Assembly (NCBI GenBank): GCA_902803185.1
Contig: CADCOV010000129.1
Coordinates: forward strand, 1 to 15,760
DNA: 15,760 bases
Origin: an uncultured Eubacteriales bacterium
Lineage (GTDB): Bacteria > Bacillota > Clostridia > Peptostreptococcales > Anaerovoracaceae
Reading direction: 5' to 3'
In this document: positions 1 through 7,872 of the stretch, one piece after another
Layout: every line of letters begins with the position of its first letter
How positions within the stretch are numbered: the first letter of the stretch is position 1
Made by a program: the position numbers and the translations under genes
The notes under the pieces: model-generated
The model's input: only the letters and a program-made list of their open reading frames with translations
What the model was told of the DNA's origin: nothing
Database searches by the model: none

Positions 1-440
1 TGCAGGAGACCGTGCTGGAGGAGGCGAAGGCGGGAAAGCCTTTGCTGGGCATCTGCCTGGGCATGCAGCTCCTCTTCGACAAGAGCTGCGAATACGGCGA
101 GTGGCCGGGCCTTTCCCTGATCCCGGGGAACGTGGTGGACATGAAGCCGCTGCTCAATGACCCGTCCCTCAAGATCCCGGAGATCGGCTGGAACGCGCTG
201 GAGTTCCCTGCGGACAAGCCGGTGCACCCGCTGTTCCGCTACGTGAAGGAAGGGGACTACGTCTACTTCGTCCACAGCTTCTGCGCCGTGGACTGCGACG
301 ACAGCGTCATCGCCCGCACGGACTACAGCTTCCCTGTGACGGCGGCGGTGGCGAAGGACAACGTGATGGGCTTCCAGTTCCATCCGGAGAAGAGCGGGAA
401 CGTGGGCCTGGCTTTGCTCAGGGCCTTCAGCGAACTGTAA
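1..440 (+). CDS. hisH: Imidazole glycerol phosphate synthase, glutaminase subunit HisH (5' end missing)
   Basis: HisH is a class I glutamine amidotransferase that releases ammonia from glutamine and channels it to HisF for imidazole ring formation in histidine synthesis, in the cytoplasm. The frame is open from the first base (codons start at position 3), so about 50 N-terminal residues lie outside the window and roughly 145 of about 200 are present. Visible landmarks are the nucleophile elbow GICLGMQLLF with its catalytic Cys, the YFVHSF strand, and the His/Glu pair in FQFHPEKSG near the C-terminus, so the Cys-His-Glu triad is complete. The stop (438-440) touches the AAGGAG ribosome site of hisA, consistent with translational coupling in one operon. 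The internal ATG at 12 is not the real start because homology continues upstream of it. Confidence 0.95.
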   Translation, partial: QETVLEEAKAGKPLLGICLGMQLLFDKSCEYGEWPGLSLIPGNVVDMKPLLNDPSLKIPEIGWNALEFPADKPVHPLFRYVKEGDYVYFVHSFCAVDCDDSVIARTDYSFPVTAAVAKDNVMGFQFHPEKSGNVGLALLRAFSEL

Positions 441-449
441 AGGAGCGGC

Positions 450-1193
450 ATGAAGACGGAGATCTATCCTGCCATCGACATGAGCGGCGGCCGCGTGGTC
501 CGGCTGCTCAGGGGCGATTACGGGAAAAAGACGATATACGAAGGGACCCCGGCGGAGAAGGCGGCTGCCTTCGAGGCAGCGGGGGCGAAGTACCTCCACA
601 TGGTGGACCTGGACGGCGCCAAGGACGGGGACACGCCGGCCTTTGACGCGGTGAGAGAGGTGACGGAGACGACCTCCCTCAAGGTGGAGATCGGCGGCGG
701 CATCCGGGACGAGGGGACCATCGAGCGCTACCTCGAAGCCGGCGTCTTCCGGGTGATCCTGGGGACCGTCGCGGTGACGGAGCCGGCGTTCACGGCGAAG
801 ATGCTTGCGAAGTATGGCGAGCGGATCGCCGTCGGCATCGACATCCGGGACGGGTATCCGGCGATCAAGGGCTGGAAGGAGCTGTCGGGAGAGACGGCGG
901 AGGCAGCCTTCACCCGGCTATGCGAGGCCGGCGCGAAGGCCATCATCTGCACGGACATCTCCAGGGACGGCGCGATGAAGGGCATCGACGAGGCCTTCTA
1001 CCGGGAACTGGTCCAAAAATACACCGGCGGGTACGGCTGCGGCATCGTGGCCTCCGGCGGCGTGACGGACCGGGAGGACGTGGTGCGGTTAAGCGGCCTT
1101 GGCCTTTCCGGCATCATCATCGGGCGGGCGCTCTATAACGGCGCCGTGGATCTTTCGGACGCGGTCAGGATCGCGGAGGAGGCGGCCAAATGA
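450..1193 (+). CDS. hisA: ProFAR isomerase HisA
   Basis: HisA catalyses the Amadori isomerisation of ProFAR to PRFAR, the step just before HisHF. The 247-residue product has the usual family length and the (beta/alpha)8-barrel signature: YPAIDMSGGRVVRL at the N-terminus, GGGIRD around residues 82-87, TDISRDGAMKGID near 168-180 and the phosphate-binding segments VASGGV and IIIGRALY near the C-terminus. Asp10 and Asp131 sit where the general acid and base are in characterised HisA enzymes, and Thr168 is also in place. An AAGGAG site at 440-445 precedes the ATG. The 3' end overlaps hisF by four bases (ATGA). It could only be confused with HisF, which is the next gene; the AID start and the GW segment after Asp131 favour HisA. 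Confidence 0.97.
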   Translation: MKTEIYPAIDMSGGRVVRLLRGDYGKKTIYEGTPAEKAAAFEAAGAKYLHMVDLDGAKDGDTPAFDAVREVTETTSLKVEIGGGIRDEGTIERYLEAGVFRVILGTVAVTEPAFTAKMLAKYGERIAVGIDIRDGYPAIKGWKELSGETAEAAFTRLCEAGAKAIICTDISRDGAMKGIDEAFYRELVQKYTGGYGCGIVASGGVTDREDVVRLSGLGLSGIIIGRALYNGAVDLSDAVRIAEEAAK

Positions 1194-1948
1194 TCACCAA
1201 GAGAATCATCCCTTGCCTGGACGTCAGGAACGGCACCGTGGTCAAGGGTACCAATTTTACCGATCTGAACGAGGTGGCCTCACCGGTGGAGCTGGCGGCC
1301 TTCTACAGCAGCTGCGGCGCGGACGAACTTGTCTTCTACGACATCACCGCCTCGGCGGAGGGGAGGGCTTTGTTCACCGACATCCTGCGGGAGGTGGCCT
1401 CCAAGGTCTTCATCCCGCTCACCGTGGGCGGGGGCATCAACACCGTGGCAGACTTCGACCGGGTGCTGAAGTGCGGCGCGGACAAGGTCAGCGTCAACAG
1501 CGGCGCCCTGGCGAACCCGGACCTGATCGGCGAGGCCGCCAGGCTCTACGGGGACCAGTGCGTGGTGCTGTCCGCGGACATCAAAAGGGTGGACGGCCGG
1601 TTCACCGTCTTCAGCAAGGGCGGCCGGGTCAACACCGGCAGAGACGCCATCGCCTGGCTGAAGGAGGGCGTGGACCGGGGCGCCGGTGAGATCGTCGTCA
1701 ACAGCATCGACACCGACGGCGTCAAGGGCGGCTTCGACCTGGAGATGCTGGAAGCGGTCACGAACGCGGTGGACGTACCGGTCATCGCCTCCGGCGGCGC
1801 GGGCTCCATCGAGGACTTCATCACCCTGTTCCGGCGCCTGCCGGGGGTGGACGCGGGGCTCGCCGCCTCGATCTTCCACTTCGGCACGGTCTCGATCCGG
1901 GACCTCAAGCAGGCGATGCGGGACGCCGGGATCAGCGCCCGGCTCTGA
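1190..1948 (+). CDS. hisF: Imidazole glycerol phosphate synthase, cyclase subunit HisF
   Basis: HisF accepts ammonia from HisH and converts PRFAR to imidazole glycerol phosphate and AICAR, the latter feeding purine synthesis. The 252-residue barrel shows RIIPCLDVRNGTVVKG at the start, LTVGGGI near 77-83, VNSIDTDGVKGG and IASGGAGS in the second half, and LAASIFHFG near the C-terminus. The two catalytic aspartates fall exactly at the canonical positions, Asp11 (CLDV) and Asp130 (SADIK). The start codon overlaps the hisA stop (ATGA), indicating coupled translation and probably matched amounts. Length and motifs are normal. Confidence 0.98.
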   Translation: MITKRIIPCLDVRNGTVVKGTNFTDLNEVASPVELAAFYSSCGADELVFYDITASAEGRALFTDILREVASKVFIPLTVGGGINTVADFDRVLKCGADKVSVNSGALANPDLIGEAARLYGDQCVVLSADIKRVDGRFTVFSKGGRVNTGRDAIAWLKEGVDRGAGEIVVNSIDTDGVKGGFDLEMLEAVTNAVDVPVIASGGAGSIEDFITLFRRLPGVDAGLAASIFHFGTVSIRDLKQAMRDAGISARL

Positions 1949-1962
1949 ACAAGGAGTAAGCA

Positions 1963-2637
1963 ATGACAGACATCAAAGATACCGCCGGCCGGAAGGTCGG
2001 CAAGGAAGAACTGAGATTCGACGACAAAGGCCTCATCCCGGCCATCGTCACGGACGCGGACTCCGGGAGGATCCTGACCCTGGCCTACATGAACCGGGAG
2101 AGCCTGGACATCACCCTGGAGGAGGGCAGGACCTGCTTCTGGTCCCGCTCCCGGCAGGAGCTCTGGAGGAAGGGAGAGACCAGCGGCAACGTCCAGCACG
2201 TCAGGGCCATCGTGGCGGACTGCGACCAGGACGCCCTGATTGTCTACGTGGATAAGGAGGGCCCGGCCTGCCACCTGGGCACGGAGAGCTGCTTCGAATA
2301 CCCGCTGGCGGGGGAGCGGCCTTGCCAGTTCTCCGCAGCGGACCTGTACCGGCTGCTGGCGGACCGGAAGGCGAAGATGCCGGAGGGCTCCTACACCACC
2401 TATCTCTTCGAGAAGGGCCTGGACAAGATCCTGAAGAAGGTGGGCGAGGAGAGCACGGAGGTCATCATCGCCGCCAAGGCGGAGGACAGGGCCGAGACGG
2501 TCTACGAGATCGCAGACCTGGCCTACCACGTCATGGTTTTGATGGTGGAAGCCGGGATCACCGTGGAGGACATCAAAAAAGAACTGGAGTCCCGCCACGT
2601 CATCGATCACAAGGTAAAGCAGGAGAAGATGGTCTGA
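1963..2637 (+). CDS. hisI: Bifunctional phosphoribosyl-AMP cyclohydrolase / phosphoribosyl-ATP pyrophosphatase HisIE
   Basis: This fused enzyme performs steps two and three of histidine synthesis: pyrophosphate removal from PR-ATP (HisE half) and ring opening of PR-AMP (HisI half). The HisI domain occupies about residues 20-115 and shows AYMNRESL, the [18 protein letters not shown] substrate-binding stretch, the DCDQD metal-binding aspartates and CHLGTESCF metal-ligand cysteines. The HisE domain occupies about 125-215 with [31 protein letters not shown] and an [13 protein letters not shown] helix. AAGGAG at 1951-1956 is six bases from the ATG. The gene overlaps hisK by one base. The domain order (HisI then HisE) is the common bacterial fusion. 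Confidence 0.97.
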   Translation: MTDIKDTAGRKVGKEELRFDDKGLIPAIVTDADSGRILTLAYMNRESLDITLEEGRTCFWSRSRQELWRKGETSGNVQHVRAIVADCDQDALIVYVDKEGPACHLGTESCFEYPLAGERPCQFSAADLYRLLADRKAKMPEGSYTTYLFEKGLDKILKKVGEESTEVIIAAKAEDRAETVYEIADLAYHVMVLMVEAGITVEDIKKELESRHVIDHKVKQEKMV

Positions 2638-3494
2638 TGTTTTTGATCAACAGGGACATGAAGTCCAATTACCATACGCACACTTTATATTGCGACGGCA
2701 AGGACACCCCGGCTGAGATGGCCGGGGCTGCTTTTGCGCTGGGGTTCAGCGCCTTAGGTTTTTCCGGCCACGAGTGGGCGCCGGCCTGCCGGGACTACGC
2801 GATGACGCGTGAGAAGGAGGCCCTGTATCGGCAGGAGATCCGGGCCCTCCGGGAGCAGTACGCCGGCCGGATGGAGGTCTGGTGCGGCATCGAGCGGGAC
2901 TATCTCTGCGAGCCGGAAGGGGCGTTCGACTACGTCATCGGCTCCGTCCACCACGTGGTGAAGGACGGGGAGGAGTTCGGCGTGGACCACACACCGGAGA
3001 TCCTGCGGAACGGGATCGACACCGTCTTCGGCGGCGACGCCATGGAGATGGTGCGGGCCTACTACCGCATGGAGGCGGAGGCCCTCCGGAAGACGGGCGG
3101 CCAGATCGTGGGCCACTTCGACCTGGTGACGAAGTTCAACGAGGACGGCCGGTTCTTCGACGAGTCCTCGGAGGAATACAAGGAGGCGGCCCTGGAAGCG
3201 CTCCACACCATCGTGAAGTACTGGAAGCAGGACCACGCGGGGGAGGTCTTCGGGGATCCGCTGCCGCCGGTCCTGGCGGAGGTGCTGAACGTGACGGGCC
3301 TTCCGATCTTCGAGATCAACACCGGGGCCATGGCCAGGGGTTACAGAACAAAGCCGTATCCGGCCCACTTCCTCCTGCAGGAGCTGGATGCCCTGGGCGT
3401 CCCGGTGCTCCTCAGCAGCGACTGCCACGACCGCAGGAATCTGCTCTACGGATTTGAAGATTTGGTGAAGCAGGGTGAAATCCTTGCGGAATGA
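2637..3494 (+). CDS. hisK: Histidinol-phosphate phosphatase, PHP family
   Basis: This is the PHP-superfamily phosphatase (HisK/HisJ type) that converts histidinol phosphate to histidinol; Bacillota use it in place of the HAD-type domain of HisB. Metal ligands expected for the trinuclear site are visible: YHTHT with His13 and His15, GFSGHE, GIERDY, GSVHHVV, GHFDLV and the C-terminal SSDCHD with Asp262 and His264; INTGAMARGYR is also typical. Starting at 2637 gives 285 residues and a one-base overlap with the hisIE stop, with AGGAG about eleven bases upstream; an ATG at 2658 (product starting MKSNYHTHT) is a possible alternative with a weaker site. It is the last gene of the his operon, followed by a terminator. 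Confidence 0.93.
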   Translation: MFLINRDMKSNYHTHTLYCDGKDTPAEMAGAAFALGFSALGFSGHEWAPACRDYAMTREKEALYRQEIRALREQYAGRMEVWCGIERDYLCEPEGAFDYVIGSVHHVVKDGEEFGVDHTPEILRNGIDTVFGGDAMEMVRAYYRMEAEALRKTGGQIVGHFDLVTKFNEDGRFFDESSEEYKEAALEALHTIVKYWKQDHAGEVFGDPLPPVLAEVLNVTGLPIFEINTGAMARGYRTKPYPAHFLLQELDALGVPVLLSSDCHDRRNLLYGFEDLVKQGEILAE

Positions 3495-3495
3495 A

Positions 3496-3524
3496 TTGAA
3501 AAAATAACAGCAGCGTGGTAGAAT
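3496..3524 (+). promoter_or_regulatory. Sigma-A promoter for the trigger-factor-like lipoprotein gene
   Basis: TTGAAA at 3496-3501 is separated by 17 bases from TAGAAT at 3519-3524, and a TG at 3516-3517 gives an extended -10 (TGGTAGAAT). The predicted transcription start is near 3531. The -35 lies two bases after the hisK stop codon and the -10 lies in the loop of the his terminator hairpin. This is a sequence match; activity is inferred. Confidence 0.75.
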
Positions 3525-3542
3525 AAAAACGCTGTTGTTTTT
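3499..3542 (+). terminator. Rho-independent terminator of the his operon
   Basis: An 11-bp stem (3506-3516 with 3529-3539, one G-U pair) with a 12-base loop is followed by a short T-rich tract (TTGTTTTT around 3535-3542). An A-rich stretch before the stem makes it partly bidirectional. It starts a few bases after the hisK stop. The promoter of the next gene overlaps it. Confidence 0.75.
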
Positions 3543-3574
3543 GACAGACTATTTTTCGTGTGAGGAATCGAGAC

Positions 3575-4744
3575 ATGAACAGGAAATCCGTGATCTGTAC
3601 ACTGCTGATCGCTTTGATGGCGGCGGGCCTCGCAGCCTGCGGCGGAAACACGCCGGACGCCTATGATTACGATCTCAGCGAGTATGTGACGGTTGGAGAG
3701 TATACGGGTCTGCCGTACGTGAAGAATACGGCGGAGGTGACCGACGAGGAGGTCGACACCGAGATCCAGAGCAGGCTGCAGGCGGCGGCCGCCAAGACGA
3801 ACGTGACCGAGGGCACCGTCGAGGACGGCGATACCATCAACGTCGCGTACGTCGGCACCATCGACGGCAAGGAGTTCGAGGGAGGCAGCACCAGCTCCTC
3901 CGACATCACCATCGGCACCACGAGTATGATCGACGGCTTCATCGAGGGCCTGGTCGGCCAGAAGATCGGTGATACCGTGACCCTGAACCTGAAGTTCCCG
4001 GACGATTACTGGAACGCCGACGTGGCGGGCAAGGACGTCACCTTCGAGGTCACCATCAACAGCAAGAAGGTCACCACCGTGCCGGAGCTGGACGAGGAGT
4101 TCGTCAAGGCCAATTCCGACGTGGAGACCGTGGACGAATACAAGGCGCTGGTCAAGGAGCAGCTCCTGAACCGCAAGCAGGATTCCCTGGACAGCGACAC
4201 CAAGTCCCAGCTGTGGTCCTACATCGTCGATCAGTCCGAGACCCTGAAGTATCCTGAGCAGGAGCTGGCGGACGCTGCCGCTTCCCTGGTCGATCTGGAG
4301 CAGCAGTACATGTCCCAGGCACAGGCTTACGGCATCGAGTGGGAGGATTACCTCTCCACCTTCATGGGTACCGACGCGGAGGGCTGGGAGAAGACCAAGC
4401 AGGACTACGCCGAGTACCAGGTCAAGTCCGACATGGTCATGTACGCCATCGCCCGCAAGGAGAAGATCACGCTCACCAATAAGGAATACAAGGCCAGGAT
4501 CGCAGAGATCCTGGAGGACAGCGGCCTCACCGAGGAGACCTTCCAGTCCTATTACGGCATGACCATCGAGGAATATGCCGATCAGAACGGCTGGTACGGC
4601 AGCCTGCTCCTGGACAAGGTCCTCGACCGGGTCATGGAGCTGGGAGAAGAGGTCACCCAGGAGGAGTATGACGACATCGTCGCCGAGAGAGAGGCTGCGG
4701 CCGGGAGCGGCGAAGAGGCCTCCGACGAGGGCAGCGACGACTGA
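3575..4744 (+). CDS. Secreted lipoprotein with trigger-factor-type FKBP peptidyl-prolyl isomerase and chaperone domains
   Basis: The product (389 residues from the ATG at 3575, GAGGAA at 3562-3567) starts with a lysine/arginine-containing signal peptide, a hydrophobic stretch and the lipobox LAAC, so Cys22 should be lipidated and the protein anchored on the outer face of the membrane. Residues about 83-165 form an FKBP-like fold of the trigger-factor kind (GDTINVAYVGTIDGKEFEGG, IDGFIEGLVGQKIGD, FPDDYW). After PELDEEFVKAN a helical region up to about residue 375 resembles the trigger factor C-terminal chaperone arms. The N-terminal ribosome-binding domain of cytosolic trigger factor is absent, replaced by the signal peptide. 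The C-terminus is a short acidic, Gly/Ser/Glu/Asp tail. It probably helps fold exported proteins; that role is inferred. It appears monocistronic, with its own promoter and terminator. An upstream GTG at 3560 is rejected because the ribosome site fits the ATG. Confidence 0.88.
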   Translation: MNRKSVICTLLIALMAAGLAACGGNTPDAYDYDLSEYVTVGEYTGLPYVKNTAEVTDEEVDTEIQSRLQAAAAKTNVTEGTVEDGDTINVAYVGTIDGKEFEGGSTSSSDITIGTTSMIDGFIEGLVGQKIGDTVTLNLKFPDDYWNADVAGKDVTFEVTINSKKVTTVPELDEEFVKANSDVETVDEYKALVKEQLLNRKQDSLDSDTKSQLWSYIVDQSETLKYPEQELADAAASLVDLEQQYMSQAQAYGIEWEDYLSTFMGTDAEGWEKTKQDYAEYQVKSDMVMYAIARKEKITLTNKEYKARIAEILEDSGLTEETFQSYYGMTIEEYADQNGWYGSLLLDKVLDRVMELGEEVTQEEYDDIVAEREAAAGSGEEASDEGSDD

Positions 4745-4775
4745 TCGTCCTCCCCGGAGAGAGTACCGAGAACAC

Positions 4776-4810
4776 AAGGCGGTTAAGTCCAATGCTTTTC
4801 CGCCTTTTTT
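4776..4810 (+). terminator. Rho-independent terminator after the lipoprotein gene
   Basis: AAGGCGG (4776-4782) pairs with CCGCCTT (4800-4806) across a 17-base loop that contains a further short AAG/CTT pairing, and is followed by a run of T to 4810. It lies 32 bases after the stop codon. Confidence 0.8.
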
Positions 4811-4814
4811 CGTG

Positions 4815-4843
4815 TAGAAACCGGGCGTGTTTTGGTGTAAAAT
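4815..4843 (+). promoter_or_regulatory. Possible sigma-A promoter for nrdR-cmk
   Basis: TAGAAA (4815-4820), 17 bases, then TAAAAT (4838-4843), in an AT-rich pocket directly after the preceding terminator and 38 bases before the nrdR ATG. The -35 is only a four-of-six match. TATAAG at 4843-4848 is a competing -10 but has no -35 at proper spacing. Confidence 0.5.
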
Positions 4844-4880
4844 ATAAGAGATTATCGTCACTGATGGCAGGAGGTACCCT

Positions 4881-5341
<461 letters not shown>

Positions 5342-5342
<1 letters not shown>

Positions 5343-6019
5343 TGAGCGAGAATCTGCTTAGGATCGCGATCGACGGTCCGGGAGGCGCCGGCAAGAGCAC
5401 GGTGGCCAAACGGCTCGCCGCGGAATATCACCTGGACTACGTGGACACCGGTGCCATGTACCGGGCGATGGGATACAAGATGAAACAGGCCGGCGTCGCC
5501 GCCGAGGAGGGAGAGGCGCTGGACGCACTGCTCGCCGGGACGGCGATCGACTTCTCCGAGGGACGCATCCTGCTGGACGGCGAGGACGTCAGCGGGCTGA
5601 TCCGCACCCAGGAGATCTCCATGGCCGCTTCCGCCTGCTCCGCCCTGGGCGCCGTACGCCGCAAGCTGGTGGCCATCCAGAAGGAGATGGGCAGGAGCAA
5701 GAGCGTGGTCATGGACGGCAGGGACATCTGCACCAACGTGATGCCGGAGGCGGAGTTCAAGTTCTTCATCACCGCTTCGCCGGAGGAGCGGGCCCGCAGG
5801 AGATATCTGGAGCTGATCGGCAAGGGCCAGGAGGCGGATTTCGACCGGATCCTGGAGGAGATCAACCAGAGAGATTACAACGACAGCCACAGGGAGCTGG
5901 ATCCGCTGCGCTGCGCGGAGGACGCGCTGCTGGTGGACACCACCGCCATGGACGTGGACCAGGTGATCGCTTATCTGAAGGGGATCATCGATACGGCCAT
6001 TGCGAACGGCACCCGATGA
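5342..6019 (+). CDS. cmk: Cytidylate kinase
   Basis: Cmk phosphorylates CMP and dCMP using ATP, supplying CDP for nucleic acid and phospholipid precursors. The 225-residue protein shows the P-loop GPGGAGKST (residues 12-20), the CMP-binding segment YVDTGAMYRAMGYKM, the MDGRDICTNVMPEAEFKFFITAS stretch containing the DGRDI signature, an arginine-rich lid (PEERARRRYLEL) and QRDYNDSHRELDPL. Its start overlaps the nrdR stop by one base. The pairing with nrdR puts two nucleotide-metabolism genes in one transcript. The last codons and stop overlap the promoter of the radC operon, and no terminator follows, so read-through into radC is likely. Confidence 0.97.
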
Positions 6020-6028
6020 TGATATAAT
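6000..6028 (+). promoter_or_regulatory. Extended -10 promoter for the radC-mreBCD-mrdA-minD operon, overlapping the end of cmk
   Basis: TTGCGA (6000-6005), a 17-base spacer and a perfect TATAAT (6023-6028) preceded by TGA, which completes an extended -10. The cmk stop codon (6017-6019) lies in the spacer. The expected start near 6035 leaves a leader of about 55 bases before radC. That leader has a small hairpin (AGAGC 6063-6067 with GCTCT 6073-6077) directly before the GGAGG ribosome site. Confidence 0.75.
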
Positions 6029-6090
6029 ATTAGGGCTTTTACGAAGGAACCGAAGCCGGCAGAGAGCATTTTGCTCTGGGAGGAAGATCT

Positions 6091-6780
6091 ATGAGGATCG
6101 ATCAGCTGCCGGAAGAGGAGAGGCCCATGGAGAAGGCACTGACCATGGGCGTGGACAAGCTGTCCAATCAGGAACTGCTGGCCCTCATCCTGCGAACGGG
6201 CAGGAACGGGGAGTCGGCCCTTTCGCTTGCCGCGAGTCTGCTGGGCTGCCTGGAGGGCGGCATCCGGGGATTGCCGGGCATCACGCCCCAGGAACTCATG
6301 CGGGTGAAGGGCGTGGGAAGGGCCAAGGCCTGCGCCGTGGCGGCGGCCGCGGAGCTGGGCAAGCGGCAGGGCCTTAAGACAGCGGACAGCAGGTGCAGGA
6401 TCTGCGGCGCGGAGGATGCCGCAGGGCTCTTCATGGAGGAGCTCCGCTACGAAAAGAAAGAGCACTTTCGATGCCTGCTCCTGGATACCAGGGGACAGGT
6501 CATTTCCATGGAAAATATTTCTACGGGAGAGCTGACATCGGCGCCCGTGCATCCCCGGGAGGTCTTCGCGCCGGCGGTCCGCAAGAGCGCGGCGGCGGTC
6601 ATCCTGGTCCACAACCACCCCAGCGGAGATCCCGCCCCGAGCAGGGAGGACATCCGCACCACCGAGCGCCTGCAGGAGGCGGGCCGGCTCATGGGGATCC
6701 GGGTCCTGGACCACATCATCATCGGGGACGGTTCATACTGCAGTCTGGCGGACCTGGGGGAGCTCCGGGATCCCGATTGA
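6091..6780 (+). CDS. radC: RadC/YeeS-family JAMM-domain protein
   Basis: RadC (UPF0758) proteins were once linked to DNA repair, but their biochemical role is unsettled; the fold is that of a JAMM zinc metalloprotease. The 229-residue protein has an N-terminal helix-hairpin-helix region (LSNQELLALILRTG and LPGITPQELMRVKGVG, to about residue 90) and a C-terminal JAMM domain with ENISTGEL, the HNHPSGD motif (His174, His176) and Ser184/Asp187, completing HxH-x7-SxxD. Two cysteines (CRIC, about 102-105) lie between domains. The position just before mreB is conserved in many Bacillota. GGAGG at 6079-6083 supports the start. Confidence 0.95.
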   Translation: MRIDQLPEEERPMEKALTMGVDKLSNQELLALILRTGRNGESALSLAASLLGCLEGGIRGLPGITPQELMRVKGVGRAKACAVAAAAELGKRQGLKTADSRCRICGAEDAAGLFMEELRYEKKEHFRCLLLDTRGQVISMENISTGELTSAPVHPREVFAPAVRKSAAAVILVHNHPSGDPAPSREDIRTTERLQEAGRLMGIRVLDHIIIGDGSYCSLADLGELRDPD

Positions 6781-6798
6781 GTTTACGGAGGTAACGAC

Positions 6799-7839
6799 AT
6801 GTTGAATTTTCTTTCTAAGGATATGGGCATCGATCTGGGCACCGCCAACACCCTGATCTACATCAAGGACAGCGGGATCGTCCTGAACGAGCCTTCCGTC
6901 ATCGCCCTGGACAAGCGCCGGAACGTCACCATCGCGGTGGGCGACCAGGCGAAGGCGATGATCGGCAAGGCCCCGGCGAACATCCTGGTGGTCCGTCCGC
7001 TGCAGGACGGCGTCATCTCGGATTTCGACCGGACGGCGGACATGCTCAGAGCCTTCATCGACAAGGCCGTTACCGCCAATAAGATCAAGAACTTCCGCGT
7101 CGTCGTCGGCGTGCCGAGCGGCGTCACCGAGGTAGAGAAGAGAGCCGTCGAGCAGGTCGTCCGCCAGATGGGCGCCTCCGACGTCTACATCCTGGAGGAG
7201 CCGATGGCGGCCGCCATCGGTGCGGGCCTTGACGTGGACAGCTCCACCGCCTGCATGATCGCTGACATCGGCGGCGGCACCACGGACATCGCCATCATCG
7301 CCCTGGGCGGCATCGTCGCCAGCACTTCGATCCGCCACGCCGGCGACAAGTTCAACGACGCCATCGTCCAGTACGTCCGCAAGAGATACGCTTTGATGAT
7401 CGGCGAGAAGACCGCCGAGAACCTGAAGATCGAGGCCGGCGCCGCCTGCCTGGATGTGGACGAGAACGGCGACGAGATCATCAAGACCGTCAAGGCCAGC
7501 GGCCGGGACATCATCTCCGGCCTGCCGAAGATCCTGGACGTCACCAACCGGGACATTATGCTGGGCCTGCAGGAGTCCGTCGACATGATCATCGACGGCA
7601 TCAAAGCCACCATCGAGAAGGCGCCGCCTGAGATCGCGGCGGATATCGCGGCGAACGGCATGATCCTCTCCGGCGGCGGCGGTATGATCTATAACCTGGA
7701 CAAGCTCATCGAGAAGCGCACCGGCATCAAGGCCGTCGTGGCGGAGAACCCGTTCGAGGCGGTGGCCATGGGCACCGGCATGAGCCTGAACAACATCGAG
7801 ACGCTGAAGATCCACGCTCTGAGCGTGAACAGAAGATAA
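6799..7839 (+). CDS. mreB: Rod shape-determining actin homologue MreB
   Basis: MreB forms membrane-bound ATP-dependent filaments that orient the lateral wall synthesis machinery. The 346-residue protein has the actin-family phosphate-1 loop GIDLGTANT (residues 10-18), the phosphate-2 loop ADIGGGTTDIAII, and the adenosine motif LSGGGGMIYNLDKLI. The hydrophobic/lysine N-terminus MLNFLSKDMG is consistent with peripheral membrane contact. GGAGG at 6787-6791 is seven bases from the ATG. It is separated from radC by 18 bases and leads the shape genes. Confidence 0.98.
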   Translation: MLNFLSKDMGIDLGTANTLIYIKDSGIVLNEPSVIALDKRRNVTIAVGDQAKAMIGKAPANILVVRPLQDGVISDFDRTADMLRAFIDKAVTANKIKNFRVVVGVPSGVTEVEKRAVEQVVRQMGASDVYILEEPMAAAIGAGLDVDSSTACMIADIGGGTTDIAIIALGGIVASTSIRHAGDKFNDAIVQYVRKRYALMIGEKTAENLKIEAGAACLDVDENGDEIIKTVKASGRDIISGLPKILDVTNRDIMLGLQESVDMIIDGIKATIEKAPPEIAADIAANGMILSGGGGMIYNLDKLIEKRTGIKAVVAENPFEAVAMGTGMSLNNIETLKIHALSVNRR

Positions 7840-7857
7840 TCCGGCTCACAGGGCCGG
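7813..7857 (+). other. Two small inverted repeats at the mreB-mreC junction
   Basis: CACGCT/AGCGTG (7813-7818 with 7822-7827, three-base loop) lies in the last codons of mreB, and CCGGC/GCCGG (7841-7845 with 7853-7857) lies just after the stop. Neither has a T-run, so they are not intrinsic terminators. They might stabilise or be processed in the mRNA; that is inference. mreC downstream lacks a clear ribosome site. Confidence 0.4.
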
Positions 7858-7872
7858 GGAGACAAGACAGAC

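Noticed and set aside
450..1948. HisA and HisF as a tandem gene duplication in this genome
   Set aside because: Their similarity reflects the ancient common origin of the two barrel enzymes found in nearly all bacteria, not a local event.
2322..2636. In-frame upstream extension of hisK over hisIE
   Set aside because: The stretch lies wholly inside the hisIE coding sequence and its translation is low-complexity Gly/Arg-rich, as from a shifted GC-rich frame.
3541..3546. Perfect TTGACA upstream of the lipoprotein gene
   Set aside because: No -10-like hexamer lies 16-18 bases downstream; the TTGAAA/TAGAAT pair just upstream is a better promoter.
6060..6078. Riboswitch in the radC leader
   Set aside because: The leader is only about 55 bases with a single five-base-pair hairpin; no known aptamer core or terminator/antiterminator pair is visible.
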